From Saprospiraceae bacterium (GTDB taxonomy: Bacteria > Bacteroidota > Bacteroidia > Chitinophagales > Saprospiraceae), in contig JAHDES010000023.1 in assembly GCA_020628645.1 (NCBI GenBank), positions 25,589 through 89,588 on the forward strand: a stretch of 64,000 nucleotides of DNA, given 5' to 3'. The notes under the pieces are model-generated. The model did no database searches, was not told the origin of the DNA, and worked only from the letters and a program-made list of their open reading frames with translations. Position 1 is the stretch's first letter, and every line of letters begins with the position of its first letter. The position numbers and the translations under genes are program-made. This document shows positions 1-9,147 of the stretch, in pieces.

Positions 1-208
1 TCTCAATCTCATTGGTCGGGTCATTATCTGCATCATCTACATTGTCTACACCATCCGCAAAATCTGATGGAATTCCGCTTAATGTACCCCATGTCTCAAT
101 CTCATTGGTCGGGTCATTATCTGCATCGTCTACATTGTCTACGCCATCCGCAAAATCTGACGGAATTCCGCTTAATGTACCCCATGTCTCAATCTCATTG
201 GTCGGGTC
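1..208 (-). repeat. 93-bp tandem coding repeat
   Basis: Two complete 93-bp units begin at 1 and 94, and the start of a third at 187 diverges after 208. The units differ at only a few, mostly third-codon, positions. They encode the 31-residue repeat of the partial fibre-like protein and probably continue beyond the left edge. Confidence 0.9.
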
Positions 209-763
209 ACAATCTGTATCACAAGCCGTATTTCCAGCATTGACTAAAGTTCCACCGACGGTGTACGAAATATCTTCTACAACTTCACAAGTACAACCTG
301 TGATGACAATATCAAAACTAGTAGGGTCAGCATCATCCACTCCTCCCCCATCATCTCCGCCATAAAATCCAAATCGAAGGCTTGTTGCTGTTTTTGTAAA
401 ATCCCCTTCATTTAAACTATTAGGATTGATTCCATCTAGGACGGTAATTTGGACCCCATATTGATCATTGAGGTTTTGTAAAGTAGGAAAAGTAAGGATG
501 TACTCTTCTCCCCCATTATTGTTAACTCCAGTACCTGTAGTGAGTTGGACACTTGAGATGGAATACAAGCTTTCACGTTCTTGGACGATTGTTCCATCTG
601 CTGCAATGGTAGCATCAATACAAGGTTGTGCGATTGACTTTAGGGTAGTATCAATAACTGTAGTATCACTTTTTTCACAGCATTGCCCTAAGTCAAATGA
701 GATATTTTGCGCTTGTACTTCAGAAATAAAAAGGAGTAATATGATAATTGTTCTTATTGACAT
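1..763 (-). CDS. Secreted fibre-like repeat protein, partial
   Basis: The gene starts at 763 and is cut by the left edge after about 254 codons. It begins with a signal peptide (MSIRTIIILLLFISEVQAQ). A region of about 165 residues follows with a CC pair and a CTC motif, and then 31-residue repeats built around DPTNEIETWGTLSGIPSDF and DGVDNVDDADN. Repeats of the DPTNEIQ/GVDNVDDAD type are common in Bacteroidota phage tail-fibre and S74-type surface proteins; that is family knowledge. The start overlaps the end of the upstream 1040-residue gene by 10 nt, so the two are probably translationally coupled. A signal peptide is odd for a virion protein, so an exported adhesin is an alternative. The C-terminus, perhaps an S74 chaperone, is outside the window. 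Confidence 0.75.
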   Translation of the reverse strand, partial: MSIRTIIILLLFISEVQAQNISFDLGQCCEKSDTTVIDTTLKSIAQPCIDATIAADGTIVQERESLYSISSVQLTTGTGVNNNGGEEYILTFPTLQNLNDQYGVQITVLDGINPNSLNEGDFTKTATSLRFGFYGGDDGGGVDDADPTSFDIVITGCTCEVVEDISYTVGGTLVNAGNTACDTDCDPTNEIETWGTLSGIPSDFADGVDNVDDADNDPTNEIETWGTLSGIPSDFADGVDNVDDADNDPTNEIE

Positions 764-3700
764 GCTGATGAATTTTGTGTGTTCGGACTTAAATCTCCAC
801 TAGTTATAGATTGAAAATTTTCTCCATCAGAACTTATCTGAAGTATTTCTATTCCACCATTATTAAAGCTATAGGTTGCTGTAGCATTGAAATTAGTTAG
901 TAACCAATTGTCAAACCAAGCAATATCAGCAGGTATCTCGCAAATAGTACTACCATAAAGGACATCAAAGTCGTATACTACATTATCTACCGTCATAAAA
1001 TCAATACACCACTTTGCTCCTGCTGCTCCAAATTGATAACAGCTCAAACAGTCACAGCAACCCAAATTTGGATTTTGAATTAGGTTCGAATTGTCATAAG
1101 GTGGGCCATACACTAATGTAGTATTGTCGGTGTAGGTAACTACTTTTACTTTTTCTCCATTTGAACAGAAGTCCCAACTTACATCTGCAACTTGTTCAAC
1201 CGTTTTTTCACAGCAACACTCTTTTACTGACTTGATACTTGTATCTTCCAATCGTTCTACTAATTCAAAATCAGAATAGGTAATAGCCCCATTATTCCAA
1301 GTAGTAGTAGGGTTATAAAAATGTGAATCGTCTAAATAAACTGTTCCAGTACCAATAGTACAACTTCCAATTGTTGAGCCATCGAGTGTGTAAGTTAGAG
1401 AACCGCCTACTCGTTTGTAACAATATTCTTTTCCTGTAAAATCTAAAGTTGAAATTAGACCTGTATTAGATCCGTTTGTAAATTGATAAGTATTGGTACT
1501 TCCATTGAGCGAACGGAGGTATAAGGCACAATCTATTGAAGTATAATTAGCACTTGAATTTGGATCAGCATTAATCCCTAACATATTAGGTGTATTGCCA
1601 CTATGTGCCAATACGGTATAACACAATTCAAAATCACCATTGAGTGCTGGTGGATTTTGGATAAATTGATTGTTCCAACCAGAATTCATTCCTGTAGAAT
1701 TGGCAGGATCTCGACTTACCGTAAATCCTGCGTAGTAAGGCGTTCGAATATCTTCTGCTGGACAACAAGATACTAGACTGTATTCTGTACTTGCGTAAAT
1801 AGTGCTTGTACCGACTACCTTTGCGGAAAATGTCCCATCTTCATTTAAGATGAGAAAGGCTTCAAGTGTATCTCCTTTTACATTGATGCAATGTTTATCT
1901 TCGAGTACATCAATAAATACTTGATTGATCGGGCAGGGTTCGAGCTTACCACTTGGTGTACCAAAATCTCCTGTTTCGATACTTTGATAAGATTGGTCTA
2001 CGCCATCGACTATGAACCCATTCCATGCAACTCCATTTTCATCTTGAAAACACCCAATAAATTCAAGATCGGGTCCCGCACATGAGGTATAACTAAAGCC
2101 TGTTGGAATGGTGACGGTTTGGGTTAAATCTGTAAAAGCCGCCATACTAAGCAATTCACTACTGCCATCATTACATGTTTGGAAAACACCAAGAAATTGA
2201 TCGCCATTTACGATAGTACCAAAATCCCCATTTGCACAAATGGTTAAGCTTTCCGTTTCGCATTCTCTGGGTGGACAACTGCTATTAAAGTCAGGTGTAC
2301 TTATGATGTTACCATATTCATCTTTGTACCAGATTACTTTTCCTTCTGAATCATACCCAATAATGACGTCTATTTGAACCCCTTTTAAACAGGCTGTTTT
2401 GCATTCTGTAGAAAAGTATTCAGGGAATTCAGGGGTAGGAAATTCAAAATCTTCCCCTGTCAAACAATCCACTAAATTTCCTTGTAGTGTATACAAAATT
2501 AAATCATCGGGATTATCAGCTGTTAAATAATTATCGAGTTTGAACAATTCAATACTTCTTTCTGTACCACAGTCTGTTAGGATAATCGCTAATTCGACCA
2601 AAGTACCATCGGTTAATTCGTCGCAAGCATCTTGAATAATTTGAGTAACACAGGGGCTACCAGCATCTTGAGCTATAAAGGATTCGAATTTATACCCACA
2701 AGGAACAAAGCAGTCAACATCCTCGGGAGTCGAGATGTCTATCCAGTCTTCTGCTTTATCACTCCATTTACAATATCGAACTTCTTTATCGTTGGTACCA
2801 TGTGCATAAATACCATATTCATACACTCTTTCTTTTTCGCTTGAATCAAATACAGGATGAACCACAAATTCACAGCCATCACTTACTCGTTTTAGTATCA
2901 AATTGCCATATTCTGCATCTGGGTCACAGCCCGTTATTTCTACATATCGCCATGTTGGACTACCAACAAAATTAAAGGCTGCATTACTGTTGTTATTTGG
3001 GTCATTGGCATTAAAGAAATCACGCCAAGCATTGAGTTGTTCTGTCCATCCGGGGTAGGGACCTAGCGTAATACCTTGCCCATACATTTGTCCATTTACC
3101 TCCCATCCAACTACTTTAAATTGATCGGTACGGTGAACTGAATTTACACGGGCATCACAATCATTAGAAACAGAATTTGGCGTAAGTCCATTATCATAGC
3201 CTATCGTAAATGTTCTTTTTTCTAGACAGCTTCTATTAAATAATTCTTCTTGGTCTTGGCTACATGAGGTTAGAATTTCTTGTCGGACACCATTTTCATC
3301 TTCGTAGGTAAATTGAGAAAATTCTAAATCACAGAGGTAAAAAATAGACACATCACATGCAAATGAAACACAGACTTGGTGAATGCTACCCCCATTCCTT
3401 TTGTAACTATCCATAAAGGTTTCCCAATCTGGGGCAGTAATAGACCCATACTCAAAATTGGAAAAAAATCGTTCATCTTGTATACCTCCACGATTCGTGC
3501 TTATTCTAAAGGAACAACAAGCATCACATGGAATTTGATAATTTAAGGTCGTATCTAATTTATTAAAATCATAATCATACCAATTTCCTAGTTGATCTAT
3601 CCAGCCTTGTTGGCGGCCTGTAGTTCCTTCGTATGTATAATAACAGATTTCCTCAAAGTCGTCGATACATAAACCAACATTTTCACATAAAGGATCAACG

Positions 3701-3876
3701 ACTAAAGTGCCGTTCACCATTTTTGTACAATCACACAATAACCCATTGGTGTATTTTACAGCTACGGGTTCTCCTGATAAGGTATCGCAATATCCGCTTT
3801 CGGGGATAAACTCAATATCTTGAGAAAAAGAAAGATGGGTAAGAAATAGACTAAATACTAAAAATAAATATCGCAT
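754..3876 (-). CDS. Large secreted cysteine-rich prophage protein (1040 aa)
   Basis: No family is recognised. The product opens with a clear signal peptide (MRYLFLVFSLFLTHLSFSQ) and is rich in cysteine throughout, including CDACC near residue 117 and, near the C-terminus, ECCCEK and CCDCLSC. About residues 700-860 look like a lectin/LamG-type beta sandwich (a stretch with AGFTVSRDP, GSNTGLISTLDFTG and GSLTYTLDGSTIG); this is inference from pattern only. It follows a strong terminator hairpin at 3.9 kb and is coupled to the next secreted gene, so the two form their own transcription unit at the end of the prophage late region. A role as host-surface adhesin or receptor-binding protein is plausible but unproven. 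Confidence 0.8.
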   Translation of the reverse strand: MRYLFLVFSLFLTHLSFSQDIEFIPESGYCDTLSGEPVAVKYTNGLLCDCTKMVNGTLVVDPLCENVGLCIDDFEEICYYTYEGTTGRQQGWIDQLGNWYDYDFNKLDTTLNYQIPCDACCSFRISTNRGGIQDERFFSNFEYGSITAPDWETFMDSYKRNGGSIHQVCVSFACDVSIFYLCDLEFSQFTYEDENGVRQEILTSCSQDQEELFNRSCLEKRTFTIGYDNGLTPNSVSNDCDARVNSVHRTDQFKVVGWEVNGQMYGQGITLGPYPGWTEQLNAWRDFFNANDPNNNSNAAFNFVGSPTWRYVEITGCDPDAEYGNLILKRVSDGCEFVVHPVFDSSEKERVYEYGIYAHGTNDKEVRYCKWSDKAEDWIDISTPEDVDCFVPCGYKFESFIAQDAGSPCVTQIIQDACDELTDGTLVELAIILTDCGTERSIELFKLDNYLTADNPDDLILYTLQGNLVDCLTGEDFEFPTPEFPEYFSTECKTACLKGVQIDVIIGYDSEGKVIWYKDEYGNIISTPDFNSSCPPRECETESLTICANGDFGTIVNGDQFLGVFQTCNDGSSELLSMAAFTDLTQTVTIPTGFSYTSCAGPDLEFIGCFQDENGVAWNGFIVDGVDQSYQSIETGDFGTPSGKLEPCPINQVFIDVLEDKHCINVKGDTLEAFLILNEDGTFSAKVVGTSTIYASTEYSLVSCCPAEDIRTPYYAGFTVSRDPANSTGMNSGWNNQFIQNPPALNGDFELCYTVLAHSGNTPNMLGINADPNSSANYTSIDCALYLRSLNGSTNTYQFTNGSNTGLISTLDFTGKEYCYKRVGGSLTYTLDGSTIGSCTIGTGTVYLDDSHFYNPTTTWNNGAITYSDFELVERLEDTSIKSVKECCCEKTVEQVADVSWDFCSNGEKVKVVTYTDNTTLVYGPPYDNSNLIQNPNLGCCDCLSCYQFGAAGAKWCIDFMTVDNVVYDFDVLYGSTICEIPADIAWFDNWLLTNFNATATYSFNNGGIEILQISSDGENFQSITSGDLSPNTQNSSACQ

Positions 3877-3890
3877 GATAAAGCTTTAAA

Positions 3891-3917
3891 AACCCGTTAA
3901 AGCGTACACTTTAACGG
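3891..3917 (-). terminator. Intrinsic terminator before the secreted gene pair
   Basis: A perfect 9-bp stem, CCGTTAAAG (3894-3902) with CTTTAACGG (3909-3917) and a 6-nt loop, is followed on the minus strand by GTTTTT. It lies between the stop of the 346-aa gene and the start of the 1040-aa secreted gene, so it separates the head module from the secreted pair. Confidence 0.7.
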
Positions 3918-3947
3918 ATTTTGAAATTAGTTTTTGTTTTTTGATCG

Positions 3948-4988
3948 TTACACGGTAGGATCCGTAGAATCAGGATCACACTCTACCAATTTTACTTTAA
4001 CGATTAGTCCTGCTCCATCTGGAACTATGAAAGGAGTCGTCAAATCATAACAGGCATCTGCTTTCCCATCACAATCTGCATCACGATAACGAACAGTTTC
4101 GCAGAATTTTTGTCCTCCATCAAGTGTTACATTTCCACCAATGCTTGTACCGACTGCAGTTGTTTGTTGACCATTACAAATTTGTCCTTTGTATTCCTGA
4201 ACAACTTCTAATTCGATAATGCCATCAGGAGCATTTCCATTAGGTAAAGTTCCTGCACCCGCAGCGATAGCAGCAGCTAAGACATCTGCATAGGTACCTG
4301 TAGGTAAACCGCCAGCAGGACACCATTCAAATGTTTTTTCAACTACTTCTTCAACAGGTAAAAATTGAGGCAAACCAGCTAAATTCATTTTAGTATAATT
4401 TTCTAAATTAGGAATATGATTATTGGCATCCAGTACATTATCTCCTTCAAAGACATACAACTCGACACCCAGTTTATTTTGATAAGTTCGTATTCGTACT
4501 TTTGGTCGTATTTTCTCTGGTACATTTATATCTGTATCGTCTCGATACTCACAAGTTTCTATGTATTCAGGTACATCTTGAATGGGAATGTGGGTATTGG
4601 TATACGGCAATCCATTAGCAGCATTGAAGGTGCCTGTGAGATTTCCATCTTCCCAACATTGTATGATATTGACATAATTGCCAGATCCAACTTCACAGAC
4701 TGTCAAGGGTACATAACTGGCTTTGATAATTTCGGGTAATACACCTGCTTCTCCACATTTTGCTAAATCATCATTAATAGAATTTGTTAAGTCAGTTACG
4801 TTGTCAAAAAGAGGTAATTGAATGAGTTCAAAAGGAATAACTGTGGTAATGCCTGCTTTTGAAAGACTTAGGGGTGCAGTAGATTTGATACAATCAAAGA
4901 AACGCACATCATTTAGATCAGAAAGATTGGTCACTTTAATTTGACAATTTTCGACCGTAATGTGATAAGCTGCCTTGAGATTGTTCAT
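3948..4988 (-). CDS. Phage structural protein, unknown (346 aa)
   Basis: No family is recognised. The protein has no signal peptide or membrane segment, is rich in beta-forming residues, and carries ten or more scattered cysteines (for example ADCDGKADACYDL near residue 308, a pattern like a calcium-binding or thrombospondin-3-type loop). It is the last gene of the head module, 49 nt after the 260-aa gene and just before a terminator. By position it is probably a virion protein such as a decoration, head-tail or tail-sheath-like component. That assignment is inference from location only. Confidence 0.75.
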   Translation of the reverse strand: MNNLKAAYHITVENCQIKVTNLSDLNDVRFFDCIKSTAPLSLSKAGITTVIPFELIQLPLFDNVTDLTNSINDDLAKCGEAGVLPEIIKASYVPLTVCEVGSGNYVNIIQCWEDGNLTGTFNAANGLPYTNTHIPIQDVPEYIETCEYRDDTDINVPEKIRPKVRIRTYQNKLGVELYVFEGDNVLDANNHIPNLENYTKMNLAGLPQFLPVEEVVEKTFEWCPAGGLPTGTYADVLAAAIAAGAGTLPNGNAPDGIIELEVVQEYKGQICNGQQTTAVGTSIGGNVTLDGGQKFCETVRYRDADCDGKADACYDLTTPFIVPDGAGLIVKVKLVECDPDSTDPTV

Positions 4989-5037
4989 TGTTTACGATTT
5001 AGCGTTTTAATCTGTTTGAAGAAAAGGATACTAGAAT

Positions 5038-5820
5038 TTATTTACCTGCACTTTTAGGAAAATCCTTTATTTTCAAATTCCTTCGGATATAAACAGTACT
5101 ACATCCACAGAAGAAGGCTTCATTTCCATTTACATAGGGTTTTCCAGTTGTATTTTGAACTGATAAATCAATTTGAAATGCCATTCCATTATCCGTAACT
5201 GTTACACTTTCATTGGGTTGTAACAGAAAAGCAATTGCATTTTCTACATCTTCTATTTTATCCACCCCATAGACCAAAGTTGGGTTGAAGGGTGTTGTAG
5301 TACCATTGAGCGTTATACTTTCTAAACTCTGGATATAGGAACGATATTTACATAAAATAATAGTGTCACACTTTGCGATAGCTTCATATTCTCTACCATC
5401 ACTTGCTGTTAATTTTACTACTGGCACTTCAGAATAAATACAAATGGTTTTGGCAGTAGCAGTTTCGCTTGTATCGAAGTCTTTGGTTGCACAATCACTT
5501 GATTGTCCACCAGCATCAACACAACGTAAAGCTGCTCGAATCGCTTTTTTGGCTTCTTTAAGCGTCGTTACAGGGACTTGAAAATCAACTACTTTACCAT
5601 GAACAAAATCTTGTTTTGCATCTTGTACATTTTCAAAATCAACAGTAATTTCTTCTTCATTAACTAGTGTTGTAATACTTTGAAAATCAACGAATGGATC
5701 AGCTGTAATCTCGTATTTACAAATACTTAGATCTTCAGGACAACATCCAGTATTGGATTTATGGATGTGCAAAACGTTGGTGTTAGATTGTCCTGGATTG
5801 GCTAATACTTTAAATGCCAT
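5038..5820 (-). CDS. Phage structural protein, unknown (260 aa)
   Basis: No family is recognised. The product is a soluble, beta-rich protein with cysteine clusters (SNTGCCPEDLSIC near residue 23, FCGCS near residue 236). It sits between the zinc-binding 109-aa family gene and the 346-aa protein in the same leftward operon. The position after the portal and connector genes suggests a tail tube or head-tail joining protein. The ATG at 5820 is the first plausible start and leaves a 90-nt gap to the gene upstream. Confidence 0.75.
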   Translation of the reverse strand: MAFKVLANPGQSNTNVLHIHKSNTGCCPEDLSICKYEITADPFVDFQSITTLVNEEEITVDFENVQDAKQDFVHGKVVDFQVPVTTLKEAKKAIRAALRCVDAGGQSSDCATKDFDTSETATAKTICIYSEVPVVKLTASDGREYEAIAKCDTIILCKYRSYIQSLESITLNGTTTPFNPTLVYGVDKIEDVENAIAFLLQPNESVTVTDNGMAFQIDLSVQNTTGKPYVNGNEAFFCGCSTVYIRRNLKIKDFPKSAGK

Positions 5821-5910
5821 ATTGCTCTAGTTTTTGCGTCCTTTTAGATGTAGTAGATTTCTAGACTTTATGCTTCTATTGTCATCTATTAAAAGCTAGT
5901 AAAGCTCGGA

Positions 5911-6207
5911 CTAGGTTAATAATTCTAAACCATCTTGTTGACGGTAATAATTGGCTAATTCTTTATCTTCCCATAGCCCCATTGGGCAGTGGGTATGTTC
6001 TATTCTTACACGTTTGGGGTTTCGATTGGTTAACAGTCGAGTTTTAATGGACATAAAGCAACCACATACGGTGCATTTATCATTTTCTGCATCATAATAG
6101 GTACAGGTTTTACAAGTATCCATTCGATGTTTTTCCAAAATAGGATTATCTATTTCTTCTACTGTAAAGAGTAATTTTGCTGTTTTTTCTAGTATTTTAG
6201 AAACCAT
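5911..6207 (-). CDS. Small zinc-ribbon-like phage protein
   Basis: The start is placed at the second methionine (MVSKILEKTAK, 98 residues), which overlaps the upstream stop by 19 nt. The longer start at 6240 would overlap by 52 nt. The centre holds CKTCTYYDAENDKCTVCGC followed by HTHCPMGLW, a CxxC-x9-CxxCxC plus HxHC layout that fits one or two zinc sites. Small proteins of this kind recur in Bacteroidota phage head-tail regions (DUF6171-like, from memory and not checked). The role is unknown; a structural zinc-knuckle or a nucleic-acid contact is possible. Confidence 0.75.
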   Translation of the reverse strand: MVSKILEKTAKLLFTVEEIDNPILEKHRMDTCKTCTYYDAENDKCTVCGCFMSIKTRLLTNRNPKRVRIEHTHCPMGLWEDKELANYYRQQDGLELLT

Positions 6208-6848
6208 GTTCGTCCAGTTGTAGGTATAGGTTGTTGACAATTTTGGGAACAGCTTTGAATAAAAGCCACATTTGAAAAATCACAAGCTCCACAATCGTGC
6301 TGACGTTTCATCCAAGCTTTCAATTTGTTTAGTTTTCGCTCTGCAATTTGTTTGTAGGTATTGGTCAGTGTCAATAAACCATCTTTACTTACCCCTTCAT
6401 TCCCCAATTTCTCATCCCTCAATCGAGTTGCTCCTCTTGCACTGGTAGGATAGGTGGAAAAGGTGATAGCCGGAACAGCCAAATAGTGTACAATGTAGCC
6501 GACTAAATGTTCCCACAATTGATTGTAGCAGTCTGTTTGAAAGCGAGCTGCCGATTTCCAACAATCTCGGCTACAGGGTTCATCCTCATTATTATCACAA
6601 ATAGATTCAAAGTAACATCCATAGTACAAGACTACATCGCCATTCGCGTATGTAAGCCCCTCTTCATAAGCTTCTACATTAGCGTAATCTTTCATATCTT
6701 CAAGCAATTCGTAATAAAACTCAATGCCCAAACAATCGTGAAACACATCACACTCTAAATCCAAATACGGACAAATAAAGGCTGTAGGAAAATTATGGTC
6801 TAAAGCAGTATGATAAATAATATCATAGGCTTTGGTCAGTGTTTTCAT
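6189..6848 (-). CDS. Head-tail connector-like protein (219 aa)
   Basis: The gene starts inside the end of the portal gene (26-nt overlap). The product is mostly helical, with a cysteine-rich segment (CDNNEDEPCSRDCWKSA near residue 84) and a C-terminal CGACDF...CSQNC stretch. Position directly after portal, a helical N-terminus and about 200 residues match head-completion or adaptor proteins (DUF6712-like in Bacteroidota phages). This is inference from gene order; I see no diagnostic motif. Confidence 0.7.
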   Translation of the reverse strand: MKTLTKAYDIIYHTALDHNFPTAFICPYLDLECDVFHDCLGIEFYYELLEDMKDYANVEAYEEGLTYANGDVVLYYGCYFESICDNNEDEPCSRDCWKSAARFQTDCYNQLWEHLVGYIVHYLAVPAITFSTYPTSARGATRLRDEKLGNEGVSKDGLLTLTNTYKQIAERKLNKLKAWMKRQHDCGACDFSNVAFIQSCSQNCQQPIPTTGRTWFLKY

Positions 6849-8184
6849 GTTCTCGAATTTTAGCGATCGGACTTTTGATAACCAAAGAAAAGTCTTTCAT
6901 ATTTTCATTCATAAAGACAGCTAATTGTTCAAAAATCCGATTAAATGCACTGAGGATAATGTTTCGATCTTGCTCAATATGGGTAACTTCTTGTGTGGTG
7001 AAATTATCCATAAAACCACCTTGCGTCAAACCTCCTGTTTTATCGTCAAAGACTAATTTTCTGGTTAAGCCATGAGAGACAAGTATCTTATTTTCTGCAA
7101 TTTCACCTGTAACCTTGTACCAATTTTCATTGGTATTGGGTGTAAATTGTTTCACTAATGCTGGTTTTGCACCAAAGCCCCTTTCAGTAGCCACAATAGT
7201 AGAAGGATCGCCACTTCTATTGGTAAAGTTGTATTCTAATCGTTCGCCAAAAGAAGCATGTTGACCAGCGTCGTGTTGTATAGAAGCATAGTCAGGATTG
7301 CTTTGTTCGACTTCGATAAATATCTGACCGACAAAATTATTAGCGGATTGTTTGACTAAGTAATTACAATCTTGAAATTCACGGTATTGGTACATCAAGC
7401 TCGATCTACTTTGAGGTCGTCCATACCATTCAAAATTTCCATTTTTGATATGAATGATGGACCGCATGTTACCTTCTACTTCTTCAAATGTTGGAAAAAG
7501 TGGAATTTCTAAGGGTGAATGTTTGTCTAAGTATTTTTCAGACCACTCTGGACTGATGGCAACGTATTTTTGTTGTCCTTCACTGGTTGCCAAGTACAGA
7601 CAGCGTTCGGTTTTATGATGGGTGACGAAGGCTGTCTGTTGTCCAAGGGTTTCACTAATTTGTACTTCGATAAAAGCGTTACCATTTGTATCAAATTCTT
7701 CAAAGGCATTAAGGATTTCTTTTTTTAAAGATCCTGCTTTATAGAAAATGTCATTCAAAAATTGACTATACGCTAATTTATCGGCTGGTATTATTTCTTG
7801 TTCCTCTTCAAAACAAAAATCAAAATCTCTACTTCGAACCACATCGAATTTTCCACCTAACACAAACGCTTTACGTTTCATAATACACGCGCCTTGAGTG
7901 GTAGATAATTCAGGCATGGCGTTGAACAAGCGCAGGAGCGAATGTTGTGTTCCATGTTGCCCCACTGCGAAAGGAACTAATATCCCTTTGTAAGCCCGAA
8001 AAAACGCTTTTAATTCATCGGTATCCGTAATTTCTTTAGGGAACGGATTATCGAGTTTTTCAAAAGTAAGGAGGCGTTTGCTTTTGGGTTGATGATGGTA
8101 GAATGGATGAACCGTTGACCAATCACAAGGTGGACAGGTCAGTTCTTTATCTGATTCATGAATTCCATAAGCATTATTTGCCAC
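6823..8184 (-). CDS. Phage portal protein
   Basis: At 453 residues this has the length and texture of a portal: an N-terminal region with an acidic FEEEQEIIPADKL stretch, a central NGNAFIEVQ segment of the kind seen in many portals, then VSHGLTRKLVFDDKTGGLTQ and a C-terminal helix EQDRNIILSAFNRIFEQL. Portals form the dodecameric ring through which DNA is packaged and the tail attaches. It lies in the head module, but after protease and capsid rather than before them, which is not the usual order. The family assignment rests on these patterns and on context. Confidence 0.7.
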   Translation of the reverse strand: MANNAYGIHESDKELTCPPCDWSTVHPFYHHQPKSKRLLTFEKLDNPFPKEITDTDELKAFFRAYKGILVPFAVGQHGTQHSLLRLFNAMPELSTTQGACIMKRKAFVLGGKFDVVRSRDFDFCFEEEQEIIPADKLAYSQFLNDIFYKAGSLKKEILNAFEEFDTNGNAFIEVQISETLGQQTAFVTHHKTERCLYLATSEGQQKYVAISPEWSEKYLDKHSPLEIPLFPTFEEVEGNMRSIIHIKNGNFEWYGRPQSRSSLMYQYREFQDCNYLVKQSANNFVGQIFIEVEQSNPDYASIQHDAGQHASFGERLEYNFTNRSGDPSTIVATERGFGAKPALVKQFTPNTNENWYKVTGEIAENKILVSHGLTRKLVFDDKTGGLTQGGFMDNFTTQEVTHIEQDRNIILSAFNRIFEQLAVFMNENMKDFSLVIKSPIAKIREHENTDQSL

Positions 8185-8195
8185 TTAATGATGTT

Positions 8196-8498
8196 TTAGT
8201 TAGATTCAGAATTTCTTCGTTTTCTTGCACTTGCGACTTGAGCTGTTTCTACAGCTTTTTCAGAGACGTCATAGAATTTTTGTAATAAAGGACGAAGAGA
8301 ATCGTCTTTATACATGGCCTCTAATTGTGCTTGAGAAACCCCTTTTAAAGATTTAGTTTTACTAGGTCGAGTGCGGGTAGCGGTGCTTTCCCAGGTTTGA
8401 TCACCTCCTACCAAAACAAATTTTTGAACTTTACCATCTATAATGGCTACAGCTGGTAATACTCTGTCTTGGTATTCAGATTTTACATTAAATTTCAT
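8196..8498 (-). CDS. Small head-module protein (100 aa)
   Basis: No family is recognised. The N-terminal half is a short beta region (DRVLPAVAIIDGKVQKFVLVGG), and the C-terminal half is a helix (SQAQLEAMYKDD...LRPLLQKF) ending in a basic tail (ARKRRN). It lies 11 nt upstream of the portal gene and follows the 190-aa gene in the same operon. A small head or scaffold accessory protein is possible. Confidence 0.65.
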   Translation of the reverse strand: MKFNVKSEYQDRVLPAVAIIDGKVQKFVLVGGDQTWESTATRTRPSKTKSLKGVSQAQLEAMYKDDSLRPLLQKFYDVSEKAVETAQVASARKRRNSESN

Positions 8499-8563
8499 TT
8501 GTCCGATTTTATTTTAGTAAATGCTCACAAGTTCATTAGATAAGCAAATAAGAACACTTCTTT

Positions 8564-9136
8564 TTACATTGCTAATAAATCATCAACTGTAATACCTGAT
8601 TGCGGAACACTTAAACAAGTCCCCGTGCTATTCAATGTAATTTCTAAGCGATCACAATTAGCTCCAGTATCTGTCAATGCAGAAGGTGTAAATTTTAAGC
8701 GTTTTTTAGTGAATTTGAAGGTTGAAGAATTATTACAAGAAGCATCTCGTGGTTCAATTCCTTGAAAAGAAGTTAAACAATTGTTGAGGTGTTCGTGTGC
8801 TGCTACGCCACAACAAATATCTTTAAGTACATTAGCCTCGGCTACTTTTTCTTTAGTTAAGCCAGAGAATTTAATGAAGGTTTCTTGATTCGCATTGAAT
8901 TGAAAATCAGTGGGGCGTTCTCCCGTTTGATTAAAGAAAGCCGAATCATCGTCATCATAAATAAATTCAGTCCATAGATCTAAATCTGCCATAACTAACA
9001 TGGATGGGCATCCTTCTGAGTCATAGGTAATATCTTCAATACAATCACAACTTGTAAAGGCTGATCTTGAGATTCCTCCATCACAACTACAGTTAATAGA
9101 GGCTTGTGAAATTCCTGTTAATAAATTGACTGCCAT
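8564..9136 (-). CDS. Cysteine-rich virion protein, unknown (190 aa)
   Basis: No family is recognised. The N-terminus has a dense cysteine pattern (INCSCDGG, TSCDCIED, SEGCPS) within the first 45 residues, and further cysteines follow at CCGVAAHEHLNNC. It begins 11 nt after the major capsid gene ends. A capsid cement, decoration or stabilising protein, perhaps disulfide- or metal-linked, fits this position, but the sequence does not prove it. Confidence 0.7.
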   Translation of the reverse strand: MAVNLLTGISQASINCSCDGGISRSAFTSCDCIEDITYDSEGCPSMLVMADLDLWTEFIYDDDDSAFFNQTGERPTDFQFNANQETFIKFSGLTKEKVAEANVLKDICCGVAAHEHLNNCLTSFQGIEPRDASCNNSSTFKFTKKRLKFTPSALTDTGANCDRLEITLNSTGTCLSVPQSGITVDDLLAM

Positions 9137-9147
9137 TGATTATATTT

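Noticed and set aside
1-208. 93-bp direct repeats looking like a CRISPR array
   Set aside because: There are no unique spacers; units are contiguous, in frame and encode a 31-residue protein repeat.
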